64,000 nucleotides of DNA from JAWKZG01 sp041396125. GTDB lineage: Bacteria; Pseudomonadota; Gammaproteobacteria; Competibacterales; Competibacteraceae. The notes beneath the pieces are model-generated. The model did no database searches. It was not told the origin of the DNA and saw only the letters and a program-made list of their open reading frames with translations. The stretch covers positions 186,001 to 250,000 of the forward strand of contig JAWKZG010000002.1 of assembly GCA_041396125.1 (NCBI GenBank), in the 5' to 3' direction. Below are positions 35,813 through 44,627 of the stretch, piece by piece. Both the position numbers and the translations under genes were made by a program. Every line of letters starts with the position of its first letter. Position 1 is the stretch's first letter.

Positions 35813-36515
35813 ATGACAGATCCACTAAACTCGGCTGAACTCGATGCTTTGCGTAAAATTGATACTCCGACCGTGTGTATGCCCTGGAGTATCTGGACGA
35901 GCGTTTTCGCACCCACGGTTTTACCACCCAGCCTTTCGTCAGTCTGGACGCCACCCTGGAGCCACTGGTGGGGTATGCGATGACGGCGACGATCCGGGCC
36001 CATGAGAAACCGCTGCTGAGTCCCGAGAAGCTGCGCGCACGCCGGTTTGAATATTACGAATACATTGCCAGCGGGCCGCGTCCCGCTATCGTAGTGATTC
36101 AGGATATGGACCCCAGTCCGGGCTTCGGTGCCTTCTGGGCGAGGTCAATACTACGGTGCATCAGGCGTTGGGCGTTAAGGGCGCACTGACCAATGGCCGT
36201 TCCGTGGATACCGACGCCTGTGCCAAAGGGTTCCAGATTCTGGGCGGGCTGATCGGGCCGAGCCATGCCTATGTGCATGTTGTCGATATTGCGATTCCAG
36301 TACATGTCCACGGGCTGGCAGTGCCGCCAGGGGCCTTGATTCATGCGGATCATCATGGCGCCGTGGCCATGTCCTCAGAGCTGGCGCGGCAGGTGCCTGA
36401 AGTGGCGGCGCTACTGGGGCGGCGCGAGAAAGTCATCCTGGATGCCTGCAAAGCACCGGGATTTTCCATCGACAGCCTGAAGGCTGCCATGCAGGACTCG
36501 GCCGATATTCACTGA
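35813..36515 (+). CDS. RraA-family protein (two frameshifts)
   Basis: About 234 residues after repair, starting MTDPLNSAELDALRKIDTPTVCNALE. The RraA/HMG-aldolase fold is visible in VGYAMTATI, GALTNGRSVDTDACAKGFQILGGL, YVHVVDIAIPVHVHGLAVPPGALIHADHHGAVAMSSE. Family members are class II aldolases/decarboxylases or RNase E inhibitors. The usual Arg-Asp of the aldolase site is replaced (GRSVDTD), so activity is uncertain. Breaks at 35878-35880 (one A missing) and 36137-36139 (one G missing) are both homopolymer losses. It is divergent from the Crp/Fnr gene, which might regulate it. Confidence 0.82.
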
Positions 36516-36635
36516 AACACTGAAGGGAATAAGCGCCGATTCGTCATAGTCGCGATGCGGCGGTGCTTGGTCGGGCGGACCGGCTGTGTCATAGTAAAAT
36601 CGGGTTATGGTTAAGGCAGGACTGGGTAAGTCGTA

Positions 36636-37346
36636 ATGGCTAGATTGAATATGCAACGGCAAGGCGGATTTATCACGCGCCTTTTATTACTGGCACTAGT
36701 GCTGGCGATTGGTTTCTGGGGTTATACCGTCAGTCGCTCGGTCGAGACTTTCCACGAGTTTCTGACCGAGAACAAGCAGCTTAAGGAGGCCTTGACACGG
36801 CTTACCGACGAGAACCTGATTGGCTATGCCAAAGTCGTCAAACAGGAACAGGCTGACGATAAGCTAATGACAACGCTGGTATTTTACCAGGCAGCCCGCA
36901 ATGACCCTGACTCCCGGGTGCTGGAAGGCGAGTTTACCATTGAGGGCGATATTGCGCATTTCGATGCTCTGGTGGTGAAATTTGACAACCAGATGGTTAT
37001 GGATAACAAAGCCCGTTCGATTTATCTCTGGCGGCGCATCTACGGTGATTATATGCCGCCCAGCGAGGGTTTCCCGCTGGCCGAGGAGGGAAAAGAGCCG
37101 GCCCGGTATGATGATTTACTGGGTGAGCAGACCTTCTGGGACAAAATTATGCTGAAAAAGGATTACAGCGAGGAGTTCTGGCGCGCTATCTGGGGGCTGG
37201 CCAATGACACCGACAAACTCAAGGAATTCGGCATCACCGCGGTGTACGGTAATGCCGTGTATACCAAGCTGGAACCTGGCAAACTGTATCAGTTCAAGAT
37301 TAACGACGCCGGTCAGATCTATCCTGAAGTCGTGAAGGATTTTTAG
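36636..37346 (+). CDS. Membrane-anchored hypothetical protein
   Basis: 236 residues. One N-terminal membrane helix (about 13-32, FITRLLLLALVLAIGFWGY) is followed by a short coiled-coil-like segment (VETFHEFLTENKQLKEALTRL) and a mostly acidic extracytoplasmic domain of about 180 residues with LIGYAKVVKQE, VLEGEFTIEGDIAHFDALVVKFD, SIYLWRRIYGDYMPP and a C-terminal AVYTKLEPGKLYQFKINDAGQIYPE. Family not recognised. The composition and length resemble conserved periplasmic proteins of marine gammaproteobacteria. It is convergent with the CDF gene, 3 bp apart. Confidence 0.75.
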   Translation: MARLNMQRQGGFITRLLLLALVLAIGFWGYTVSRSVETFHEFLTENKQLKEALTRLTDENLIGYAKVVKQEQADDKLMTTLVFYQAARNDPDSRVLEGEFTIEGDIAHFDALVVKFDNQMVMDNKARSIYLWRRIYGDYMPPSEGFPLAEEGKEPARYDDLLGEQTFWDKIMLKKDYSEEFWRAIWGLANDTDKLKEFGITAVYGNAVYTKLEPGKLYQFKINDAGQIYPEVVKDF

Positions 37347-37349
37347 CCC

Positions 37350-38306
37350 CTAATCAGCTTCAGAATAACTCTCGGCAGCGGTAGGCGGTGGTGTTTCCGT
37401 GTGTCGGCGGGCTTCTGCTTCAACAAAAACCCGTTTGACGTCCGGATAGCTTTCCTTGATTTCCATATCAACCTGGGTAATGACACGTTCCATCTCGGTG
37501 GTGGCGAGCTGATCATCGAAGTCGATGCTGATGGTGACCAGAATATAATTCGGCCCCATGTGCAGGGTCAGTATTTCATTGACATGCATCACGCCGGGTT
37601 TGGAGTCAGCCAGTGCCCGAATGCCGCGAATGGTGCTTTGATCAGCGCCTTCGCCAATTAACAAGCCTTTGGTCTCGATTGCCAGCCAGATTGCGGTACC
37701 GGCGAGAATAAGGCCTACGATGACCGATGCCAGCCCATCAAACAGGCCCAGGCCGGTTACATCGGTTAACGCCACCCCGGCCAGCGCGACCAGCAGACCC
37801 AGCATGGCGGCGGAATCCTCGAACAGCACCACAAAAATGGACGGATCTTTACCGCGTTGTACCGCTTCGAAATAGCCCATACGGCCTTTTTGCTTACGAA
37901 ATTCTTTCAGTGCAAAGCCAAAGGCAAAGCCCTCAAACACAATCGCCAGTGACAGTACCACATAGTTCACAATGGGATTGGTGATCGGCGTGGGATGCAT
38001 CATATGTTTGATGCCCTCATAAAGGGACACGCCCGCGCCGACCGCAAAAATCAGGATAGCCACGACAAAGCTCCAGAAATAAATTTCTTTACCGTGGCCG
38101 AATGGAAAACGTTCGTCGGGTGGGCGCTGGGCCCGCTTCAGGCCGTACAGTAACAGCACTTGATTGCCGGTATCGACCAGCGAGTGAATACCTTCCGACA
38201 GCATGGCTGAGCTGCCGGTCATCGCCGCAGCGATAAACTTTGTTACTGCAATCAGAGAATTGCCAACGAGTGCGGCAATGATTACTTTTTTCGAGGAAGA
38301 CGCCAT
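37350..38306 (-). CDS. Cation diffusion facilitator transporter
   Basis: Divalent-cation/proton exchanger, 318 residues. It has six membrane helices with metal-site residues in SAMLSEGIHSLVDTGNQ (helix 2) and FEDSAAMLGLLVALAG (helix 5), the RFPFGHGKEIYFWS motif, and a cytosolic ferredoxin-like domain with VMHVNEILTLHMGPNYILVTISIDFDD. The helix 5 motif ExxxD-like pattern is compatible with Zn, Fe or Mn; the ion cannot be decided. AGGA precedes the ATG. Confidence 0.93.
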   Translation of the reverse strand: MASSSKKVIIAALVGNSLIAVTKFIAAAMTGSSAMLSEGIHSLVDTGNQVLLLYGLKRAQRPPDERFPFGHGKEIYFWSFVVAILIFAVGAGVSLYEGIKHMMHPTPITNPIVNYVVLSLAIVFEGFAFGFALKEFRKQKGRMGYFEAVQRGKDPSIFVVLFEDSAAMLGLLVALAGVALTDVTGLGLFDGLASVIVGLILAGTAIWLAIETKGLLIGEGADQSTIRGIRALADSKPGVMHVNEILTLHMGPNYILVTISIDFDDQLATTEMERVITQVDMEIKESYPDVKRVFVEAEARRHTETPPPTAAESYSEAD

Positions 38307-38383
38307 GTCATGATTCCTGCAGTTGTGATACGTAAGCGGGCGCTAGACTAACCTAGCCGTTTGTTGATTCCAAGGAGAACATT

Positions 38384-39022
38384 GTGCGTCAAGAGTTACA
38401 TGATTATCTGAATCCTATGCCTTTGGTTGCCATTCTGCGTGGTGTGCGGCCGGAGCAAGTGCTGGCTGTCGGCGAGGCCTTGCTGGCGTCCGGGTTTCGG
38501 GTTATCGAGGTACCGCTGAATTCACCCGAGCCGCTGCGCAGTATTGAAATGCTCGCGCAGCGCTTCGGTGCCGATGCGCTGATCGGTGCGGGCACAGTCA
38601 TGAGTGCGAATGACGTCGATGATGTCGAGCGTGCCGGCGGCCGCCTTATTGTCATGCCGCATTTCGACGAGTATGTGGTTACGGCAGCAAGACTGCGCGG
38701 TATGATCTGCGCCCCCGGCGTGGCGACGCCCAGCGAAGGCTTTGCTGCATTACGGGCCGAGGCCTCGGGTCTGAAGCTGTTCCCGGCGGAACAGCTGAGT
38801 CCCGCTGTGCTGAAAGCCTGGCGGGCAGTGTTTCCCAAAGATACCCTGATGTTACCGGTTGGCGGCATCACACCGGACACCATGCTGCCTTACTGGCAGG
38901 CCGGCGCAAGTGGTTTCGGGCTGGGCTCCGCCTTGTTTACGCCGAGCATGACCGTGGCTGAAATCCGCCAGCGTGCCGGGCATTTTGCCAGTAGTGTGCA
39001 GCAGCTGCCGGCGCGTGCCTGA
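38384..39022 (+). CDS. dgoA: 2-dehydro-3-deoxy-6-phosphogalactonate aldolase (KDPG/KDPGal aldolase family)
   Basis: Class I aldolase splitting 2-keto-3-deoxy-6-phospho sugars into pyruvate and glyceraldehyde 3-phosphate. It has 212 residues from GTG 38384, preceded by AAGGAG. PLVAILRGVRPEQVLAVGEAL and VIEVPLNSPEP (catalytic Glu) fit DgoA better than Eda. The Schiff-base Lys is in LKLFPAEQLSP, and the phosphate loop is in LPVGGITPDTM and FGLGSALF. No dgoK or dgoD neighbour is present. Confidence 0.88.
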   Translation: MRQELHDYLNPMPLVAILRGVRPEQVLAVGEALLASGFRVIEVPLNSPEPLRSIEMLAQRFGADALIGAGTVMSANDVDDVERAGGRLIVMPHFDEYVVTAARLRGMICAPGVATPSEGFAALRAEASGLKLFPAEQLSPAVLKAWRAVFPKDTLMLPVGGITPDTMLPYWQAGASGFGLGSALFTPSMTVAEIRQRAGHFASSVQQLPARA

Positions 39023-39046
39023 TATCTCTTTGCCTGAATAGGAGAT

Positions 39047-40084
39047 TTAACTGAATACCTGGTTATGTTGCTCCATCACCCGGACAAAGGTGGTGCGTTT
39101 GGTTAGTTCCTTCAACTGGCGGGCACCGACGTAGGTACAGGTCGAGCGCACACCGCCCAGAATATCTTTCAGCGTCTCTTCGACCGGACCGCGATAGGGG
39201 ACATGTACAGTTTTGCCTTCCGAGGCACGGTAATCAGCCACACCACCGGCATGTTTCTGCATCGCGGTATCGGAGCTCATGCCGTAGAACAGCATAAAGC
39301 GCTCGCCGTTTTGTTCGACCACTTCGCCGCCGCTTTCGCTATGTCCTGCGAACATGCCGCCCAGCATGACAAAATCCGCCCCGGCACCAAAGGCTTTGGC
39401 AACATCGCCGGGGTTGGTGCAGCCGCCGTCGGAAATAATCTGTCCGCCCAGACCATGGGCGGCATCAGCGCACTCAATGATGGCCGAGAGTTGCGGATAG
39501 CCCACGCCGGTTTTGACCCGGGTGGTGCAGACTGAACCGGGGCCAATACCCACCTTGATGATGTCAGCGCCCGCCAGCAGCAGTTCTTCCACCATCTCGC
39601 CAGTGACCACATTGCCGGCAATGATGATATGTTGCGGATACGCCTGCCGGGCTTTTTTGACGAAATCCACAAAGTGTTCCGAGTAGCCGTTGGCAACATC
39701 GATACAGATGAACTGCAACTGCGGAATGCGTTCGATGATTTCCGTCAGCTTGGCCAGATCGGCCTCGGTGATACCGGTACTGACAGCAATATGCTGGACA
39801 ATATCGGTGTCGGCACTGGCGACAAAATCCACCCATTCGTCGATGCTGTAATGTTTGTGAATGGCCGTCAGCAAGCCTTGTCTGGCCAGCGCACCGGCCA
39901 TCGGAAACGTGCCCACGGTATCCATATTGGCAGCTATGATCGGTACGCCGGTCCAGCTCTTACCTGTGTGCTTGAAGGTAAAGGTGCGCTCCAGGGAGAC
40001 CTGGGCGCGGCTTTTCAGAGTCGAACGCTTGGGACGTATCAAAACGTCCTTGAATCCAAGCTTGAGATCGGCTTCGATACGCAT
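39047..40084 (-). CDS. guaC: GMP reductase
   Basis: Reductively deaminates GMP to IMP with NADPH, in purine salvage. It has 345 residues, the E. coli GuaC length. N-terminus LGFKDVLIRPKRSTLKSRAQVSLERTF; nucleotide site IIKVGIGPGSVCTTRVKTGVGYPQLSA with the catalytic Cys; ISDGGCTNPGDVAKAFGAGADFVMLGGMFAGH; terminal YVGARQLKELTKRTTFVRV. No CBS domains are present, which separates it from IMP dehydrogenase. Strong GAGGA before the ATG. Confidence 0.96.
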   Translation of the reverse strand: MRIEADLKLGFKDVLIRPKRSTLKSRAQVSLERTFTFKHTGKSWTGVPIIAANMDTVGTFPMAGALARQGLLTAIHKHYSIDEWVDFVASADTDIVQHIAVSTGITEADLAKLTEIIERIPQLQFICIDVANGYSEHFVDFVKKARQAYPQHIIIAGNVVTGEMVEELLLAGADIIKVGIGPGSVCTTRVKTGVGYPQLSAIIECADAAHGLGGQIISDGGCTNPGDVAKAFGAGADFVMLGGMFAGHSESGGEVVEQNGERFMLFYGMSSDTAMQKHAGGVADYRASEGKTVHVPYRGPVEETLKDILGGVRSTCTYVGARQLKELTKRTTFVRVMEQHNQVFS

Positions 40085-40196
40085 GGGGAAATCCTCAAAA
40101 ATAATATATCAGCAGGGATTATACGCCGGCTACACGCTGCTGTTAAAAGCGTCAGCAGCGTGTGTCCAGCCAAAAAAGTCGTGCTAGGCGAGGTGT

Positions 40197-40874
40197 TCAG
40201 CGCGGGCTTGAGGTAAGTTCGGTCAACAACTGCGCGGTGCTGCGCTGGCGGCAATACCCTTTGATATGGTCGATAGACTGGCTGTGCCGTTGCGGACTGT
40301 AGGTGGTGCAGGCGTCTGGCACCAGCGTCACCAGATAGCCCAGATCGCAAGCGTCACGCACGGCGGAACTGACGCATTGATCCGTCAGCAGACCGCTGAC
40401 AATCAGCTGTTTAACCCCGAGATTGCCCAGAATGTAGTGAATATTGGTGGAAATAAACACGCTGGAACTGGTTTTGGGAAAAACTATTTCGTCGTCACCG
40501 GGGCGGATAGCATCCAGCACCTGGGCGTCCCAGGAGCCACGCGGGACGTTAAAACCACTGATCTTGTAATCCAGGCTGCGATCACGCCCGTCCCGGGTCA
40601 GACTTTCGATCACGGTATACACAACTTCAACACCAGCCGTCCGACAGGCTTGCTGCAGGCGCTGCATATTGGGAATAACCGTTTGTTCCAGCGTGCTGAA
40701 AAAATAATCATGCTGGCTGCGGGCCTGGTCGGCGTTCAGGCCTGCTTCCTGGTATTCACCACCCTCGGGCAGGGCATTGTAATTCTGTACATCAATGAAT
40801 AACAGGGCACTTTGGGCTGGAATAATAGCTGCTTCGCGGGTCAGTTCGGCAGCTGCTGCAATGGTCATTGTCAC
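40197..40874 (-). CDS. Isochorismatase-family cysteine hydrolase
   Basis: 225 residues with the family triad visible: Asp in LLFIDVQNY, Lys in EIVFPKTSSSVF, Cys in SGLLTDQCVSSAVRDA. A cis-peptide region precedes the Cys. Members hydrolyse amides such as ureidoacrylate, N-carbamoylsarcosine or nicotinamide. The long Tyr-rich insert before the Lys resembles the ureidoacrylate/biuret-type subgroup. It lies 104 bp upstream, in coding sense, of nothing obvious; the amino-acid ABC binding protein follows on the same side, transcribed the same way. Confidence 0.87.
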   Translation of the reverse strand: MTMTIAAAAELTREAAIIPAQSALLFIDVQNYNALPEGGEYQEAGLNADQARSQHDYFFSTLEQTVIPNMQRLQQACRTAGVEVVYTVIESLTRDGRDRSLDYKISGFNVPRGSWDAQVLDAIRPGDDEIVFPKTSSSVFISTNIHYILGNLGVKQLIVSGLLTDQCVSSAVRDACDLGYLVTLVPDACTTYSPQRHSQSIDHIKGYCRQRSTAQLLTELTSSPR

Positions 40875-40978
40875 TATGTCCTAACTACGTCCTAAAAGCC
40901 CGCTTCGGCGGATATTCCGGGAAGCGGGATAAATTAAAGACTGCCTTGTCGGCAGTCAGAGAAACAAATCCGATCCGC

Positions 40979-42121
40979 TCAGGGGCGCCAGATCGTTTCG
41001 ACCTTGTAATTACCTCCGTTGACGGAAATAACCGAGATCGGCTTGGGGGGAACACCGGAGTCGCGAGTGTAGGAAATCTCGCCGGTTACACCTTTGAATC
41101 CCATGGTTTTAGCCAGCTGGTCACGGATTGCGGCAGGTTCGGCGCTGCCAGCCCGTTCGATCGCGGCTGCCACCAGGCGCAAGGCATCGTAGCCGAGCGG
41201 GGCAAACGCGTTTTCCGGAGCATGGCCGTACTCGGCGGTATAGTCCTGAATAAACTGGGTCACTTCGGGGCGATCATCAGCGCGGTACGTGTGGGTGGAA
41301 AAATAAACATTATTGGCCAGTTCTTTACCCGGTGTGCTGGCTACCAGTTCAGTGTCAAACCCGTCGCCGGAAACAATCGGCAGTTCCAGGCCGGACTCCC
41401 GGATCTGTTTCACTGACAGACCGGCTTCGGTCGGAATGGCAGAGACAAAAACCGCATCCGGCAGCGGGTCAATGGCTTTCAGACGGGCTATCTGGGCGGA
41501 AAAATCAGTATCACCGATCATGAACGAATCTTCAGCAACGACTTCGCCGCCGCGTTGTTCCATCCGCTCGATAAAAAATTTGCTGAGCGCTTTGGTGAAA
41601 TCCATCGACTGATCGGTCCAGACCGCCACCCGCTTCACGCCCAGCGTGTCAACAGCGTAATCAGCGATAGCGTAAGACTGATCATCGTCGCCAAATGGCG
41701 TCATAAACATATAATCGCCGACCCATTGCGGCAGCATCGGATGCGTGGCGCCGGAGGTGACGAATGGAATGCCTTCTTCCTGAAACAACGGTGCGCAGGC
41801 CATAACAAAGGTGGTATCAGACATACCAATACCGGCTACCACATTCTCAGACAGTGCCCGCTGGGCGGCTTTAGCGGTTTCCTGCTGATCGGTTTTGGTA
41901 TCGATGGCAATGAGTTCAAGTGGGCGTCCCAACAGCCCGCCGGCGGCATTGATCTGTTTGACCGCCAGCTTGGCACCTTGTAAAGACGGGCCATCCAGCG
42001 ATGACATACCGCCCGTCACATTATACAGCGCAGCGATATTGATAGGTTCCTGGGCCATGGCCGGAGAAGCCAGACCGATGCTGGCGAGTAGCGGCGTAAC
42101 TGCAAGCATGAATCGTTTCAT
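40979..42121 (-). CDS. Periplasmic branched-chain-amino-acid-type ABC substrate-binding protein
   Basis: 380 residues with signal peptide MKRFMLAVTPLLASIGLASPAMAQ. The mature Leu/Ile/Val-binding fold has INIAALYNVTGGMSSLDGPSLQGAKLAVKQINAAGGLLGRPLELI and AGIGMSDTTFVMACAPLFQEEGIPFVTSGAT. It is divergent from the ligase and liv-type genes that start at 42434 and should be the solute receptor of that importer. The ligand is not necessarily a branched-chain amino acid, because this family also binds amides, urea and aromatic acids. AGGA lies before the ATG. Confidence 0.93.
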   Translation of the reverse strand: MKRFMLAVTPLLASIGLASPAMAQEPINIAALYNVTGGMSSLDGPSLQGAKLAVKQINAAGGLLGRPLELIAIDTKTDQQETAKAAQRALSENVVAGIGMSDTTFVMACAPLFQEEGIPFVTSGATHPMLPQWVGDYMFMTPFGDDDQSYAIADYAVDTLGVKRVAVWTDQSMDFTKALSKFFIERMEQRGGEVVAEDSFMIGDTDFSAQIARLKAIDPLPDAVFVSAIPTEAGLSVKQIRESGLELPIVSGDGFDTELVASTPGKELANNVYFSTHTYRADDRPEVTQFIQDYTAEYGHAPENAFAPLGYDALRLVAAAIERAGSAEPAAIRDQLAKTMGFKGVTGEISYTRDSGVPPKPISVISVNGGNYKVETIWRP

Positions 42122-42433
42122 AATATATTTTTCCTGTTTGCTCTCGAGTGATGAGTGGATTGTCTGCCGGGGCAGGTGAAAAAGCGCTCACCGATAATCT
42201 GGCCAACGCCTGCACATAGCGCAAGCCGAACGCTATGCGTTTTTATTCTGTAATCAGGGCTTTATTGTTTTGCCAGCCGTCAGGGCATCGGTGCGATACC
42301 CGACCGGCATTGGCGGCAACGGCATCCAGGCCTGCTGGCCGCATGTGCTGGACACAGCCAGACAGTTCAAATATGAATGTATTATTATAGTTCACCACAC
42401 CATTTTACCAGTCCCAATACGAGAAACCTGCTC
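42122..42433. other. Divergent control region between binding protein and ligase genes
   Basis: About 310 bp without a gene. The right end (about 42365-42400) is AT-rich with TATTAT elements suited to a promoter for the ligase operon; the left end near 42120-42130 carries the binding-protein ribosome site. In between is a hairpin followed by T residues (42215-42244). Confidence 0.55.
42215..42244 (+). terminator. Terminator-like hairpin in the leader region of the ligase operon
   Basis: A 7-bp stem (42215-42221 with 42231-42237) with a 9-base loop is followed by CGTTTTT on the plus strand. No plus-strand gene ends here, so it could be an attenuator for the downstream operon or the end of a small RNA. 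It may also be fortuitous. Confidence 0.4.
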
Positions 42434-43762
42434 ATGACGTCTATCGTTCCCGATCCGAATAAATTAATCATGATCTGCACCAGTGATATCGCTGGTCAGG
42501 TGCGCGGCAAGGCCATCCCGAAATCCGCTTTGGCCGCCCGGCGCGAGATCGGGGTGGGCTGGACGCCAACCAATGTCTTCATCACGTCTTTCGGGCCGAT
42601 TGCGCCCAGTCCCTGGGGTGCCCTGGGTGATCTGATCCTGCGCCCGGATCTGACAACCCAGGTCGATCTGCCGGCCGGGCAGCATGGCTTCAGTGAAAGC
42701 TTTGTGCTCGGCGATATTCTGGAACTGGACGGTCAGCGCTGGGCCTGTTGCCTGCGCGGCCAGCTGCGACATGCGCTGGCACAGCTGGCCACCGAGTTTG
42801 GTCTGGCCGTGTCAGCCTCTTTCGAACATGAGTTCCATTACAGTGGTGTCACCGGGCAACCCGGCCTGGGTTACAGCCTGCGTAGCTTCCGCCGCCAGGG
42901 TGAATTCGGCGACCGGCTGATAAAAGCGCTGGCCGCAGCCGGACTGGAACCGGACACCTTCATGCCCGAATACGGGCCGGGCCAGTACGAAGTAACCGTC
43001 AAGCACCAGCCAGCGCTGCGGGCCGCCGATGAAGCGGTTATTCTGCGCGAATTAACGCGGGCAACCGCACGTGCCATGGGGGCGCGGGCCAGCTTCAGCC
43101 CGATTCGCGATCCGGACGCTGTCGGCAATGGCGTACATGTCCATTTCAGCTTGCAAACCCTGACGGGCGACCCGGCCACTTACGACCCGGCCAGTGAACA
43201 TGGTATGGCGGCCAGCGCTGGCGCGTTTGCGGCCGGTGTTCTGAAATATATGCCGGACATGCTGGCCCTGACCGCATCGGCGGTTACCTCCTATCTGCGC
43301 CTGACGCCGCACCGGTGGAGCGCAGCGTTCAATAATCTGGGCAAGCAGGACCGGGAAGCCGGACTGCGGATTTGTCCGGTTTTCGATCTGCGCCCGGAGC
43401 AGATTGCCAGCCAGTACCATTTTGAATACCGCGCTGCCGATGCCGCCGCCAGCCCGTATCTGGTGCTGGCAGCCCTTATTAATGCCGGACTGGCCGGGTT
43501 GCGTGAACAATTGCCGCCGCCGGCCCCGACCAGCGCCGATTTAAGTAACTGGACGACTACCGAACTGGAACAGGCAGGTATTGAACGCCTGCCGCGCAGT
43601 CTGGCCCAGGCGCTGGATCGGCTGGCTGCCAGCAGTGCGCTGACTGACTGGTTCGGTGCGACTTTCATGGAAGCCTTTTTGCGCCATAAACGCTGTGAAC
43701 TGGAGCTGATGCAGAGCTTAACGCCGGAAGCGCAATGCGCCCGTTACAACGATGCCTATTGA
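42434..43762 (+). CDS. Glutamine-synthetase-family gamma-glutamyl ligase
   Basis: 442 residues from the ATG giving MTSIVPDPNKLIMICTSDIAGQVRGKAIP. Glutamine synthetase active-site elements are present: metal ligands EHEFHY, GPGQYEVTV and HVHFSL, Arg in FNNLGKQDREAGLRI, and the C-terminal FEYRAADAAASPYL. The conserved GS tyrosine-adenylylation region is absent and the N-terminal domain differs from GlnA, as in enzymes that attach glutamate to methylamine, putrescine, ethanolamine or anilines. It overlaps the next ABC gene by 11 bp and so is part of the transport operon, suggesting gamma-glutamylation of the imported substrate. The substrate is unknown. Confidence 0.87.
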   Translation: MTSIVPDPNKLIMICTSDIAGQVRGKAIPKSALAARREIGVGWTPTNVFITSFGPIAPSPWGALGDLILRPDLTTQVDLPAGQHGFSESFVLGDILELDGQRWACCLRGQLRHALAQLATEFGLAVSASFEHEFHYSGVTGQPGLGYSLRSFRRQGEFGDRLIKALAAAGLEPDTFMPEYGPGQYEVTVKHQPALRAADEAVILRELTRATARAMGARASFSPIRDPDAVGNGVHVHFSLQTLTGDPATYDPASEHGMAASAGAFAAGVLKYMPDMLALTASAVTSYLRLTPHRWSAAFNNLGKQDREAGLRICPVFDLRPEQIASQYHFEYRAADAAASPYLVLAALINAGLAGLREQLPPPAPTSADLSNWTTTELEQAGIERLPRSLAQALDRLAASSALTDWFGATFMEAFLRHKRCELELMQSLTPEAQCARYNDAY

Positions 43763-44627
43763 GGTAACTTCTGCGCCTTTGCTGGAAGTGCGCCAGCTGA
43801 GTCTGCACTATGGTGGTGTGGTGGCCCTGCACGAGGTGTCTTTTGAGCTGGCTGCGGGTGAACTGATTGGCCTGATCGGCCCTAACGGTGCCGGCAAAAC
43901 CAGTGCCTTTAATGCTATCAGCGGTGTCGTCAAACCCACTCGGGGGGCCGTCATTTTTGCTGAACAGGATCTCACCCGGGCCAGCCCGCAGGCACGGGCG
44001 CGGGCCGGTATGACCCGCACCTTTCAGAATATCCGTCTGTTTGCCGAACTGACCGTGCTGGAAAACGTCATGGCGGGTGCGCACCAGCGTCATGGTGCGG
44101 GGCTGCTGCGGACGCTGCTGGGTGGTGCCGGCTGGCGGCGTCAGGAACGGCTGATTGCAGAACGGGCGCAGGCTGCGCTGAAACTGGTCGCCTTGCAGGA
44201 CAAAGCCGGCCGGCGGGCAGATGAGCTGTCCTACGGTGAGCAGCGGCGGGTGGAAATCGCCCGTGCTCTGGCCAGCGAACCGCGTCTGCTGCTGCTCGAC
44301 GAGCCGACCGCCGGTATGAATGACCGCGAAACCCGCGAGCTGGGCGATTTGATCGAAAGCCTGTTCCGTGAACAGGGTATTGCGGTCATTCTGGTCGAAC
44401 ATAATGTGCAATTAGTGGCCAGCCTGTGCCCGCGCCTGGTGGTGCTGAGCAAAGGGGAATATCTGGCCGCCGGGCCACCGGCGCAGGTATTGAGCGACCC
44501 GGCGGTAATCGAGGCTTATCTAGGTCGTCGCCAGTCTCCTAGTCGGGCAGCGGACAGCTATGCCCACGCAGCGGACAGTCCTATCAGTGGTGGGGCTAAA
44601 GGAGCAGAAAATCATGCTGCAACTTGA
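43752..44627 (+). CDS. livG: ABC transporter ATP-binding protein (LivG type)
   Basis: 291 residues. Walker A GPNGAGKTS, Q-loop RTFQNIRLF, signature LSYGEQRRVEIARAL, Walker B LLLLDEPTAGM and switch His VEHN. The GMTRTFQNIRLFAELTVLENVM block is characteristic of LivG. The C-terminal 30 residues are a low-complexity extension overlapping livF. Symbols livG/F/H/M denote subunit type only; the solute may not be a branched-chain amino acid. Confidence 0.93.
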   Translation: MPIEVTSAPLLEVRQLSLHYGGVVALHEVSFELAAGELIGLIGPNGAGKTSAFNAISGVVKPTRGAVIFAEQDLTRASPQARARAGMTRTFQNIRLFAELTVLENVMAGAHQRHGAGLLRTLLGGAGWRRQERLIAERAQAALKLVALQDKAGRRADELSYGEQRRVEIARALASEPRLLLLDEPTAGMNDRETRELGDLIESLFREQGIAVILVEHNVQLVASLCPRLVVLSKGEYLAAGPPAQVLSDPAVIEAYLGRRQSPSRAADSYAHAADSPISGGAKGAENHAAT

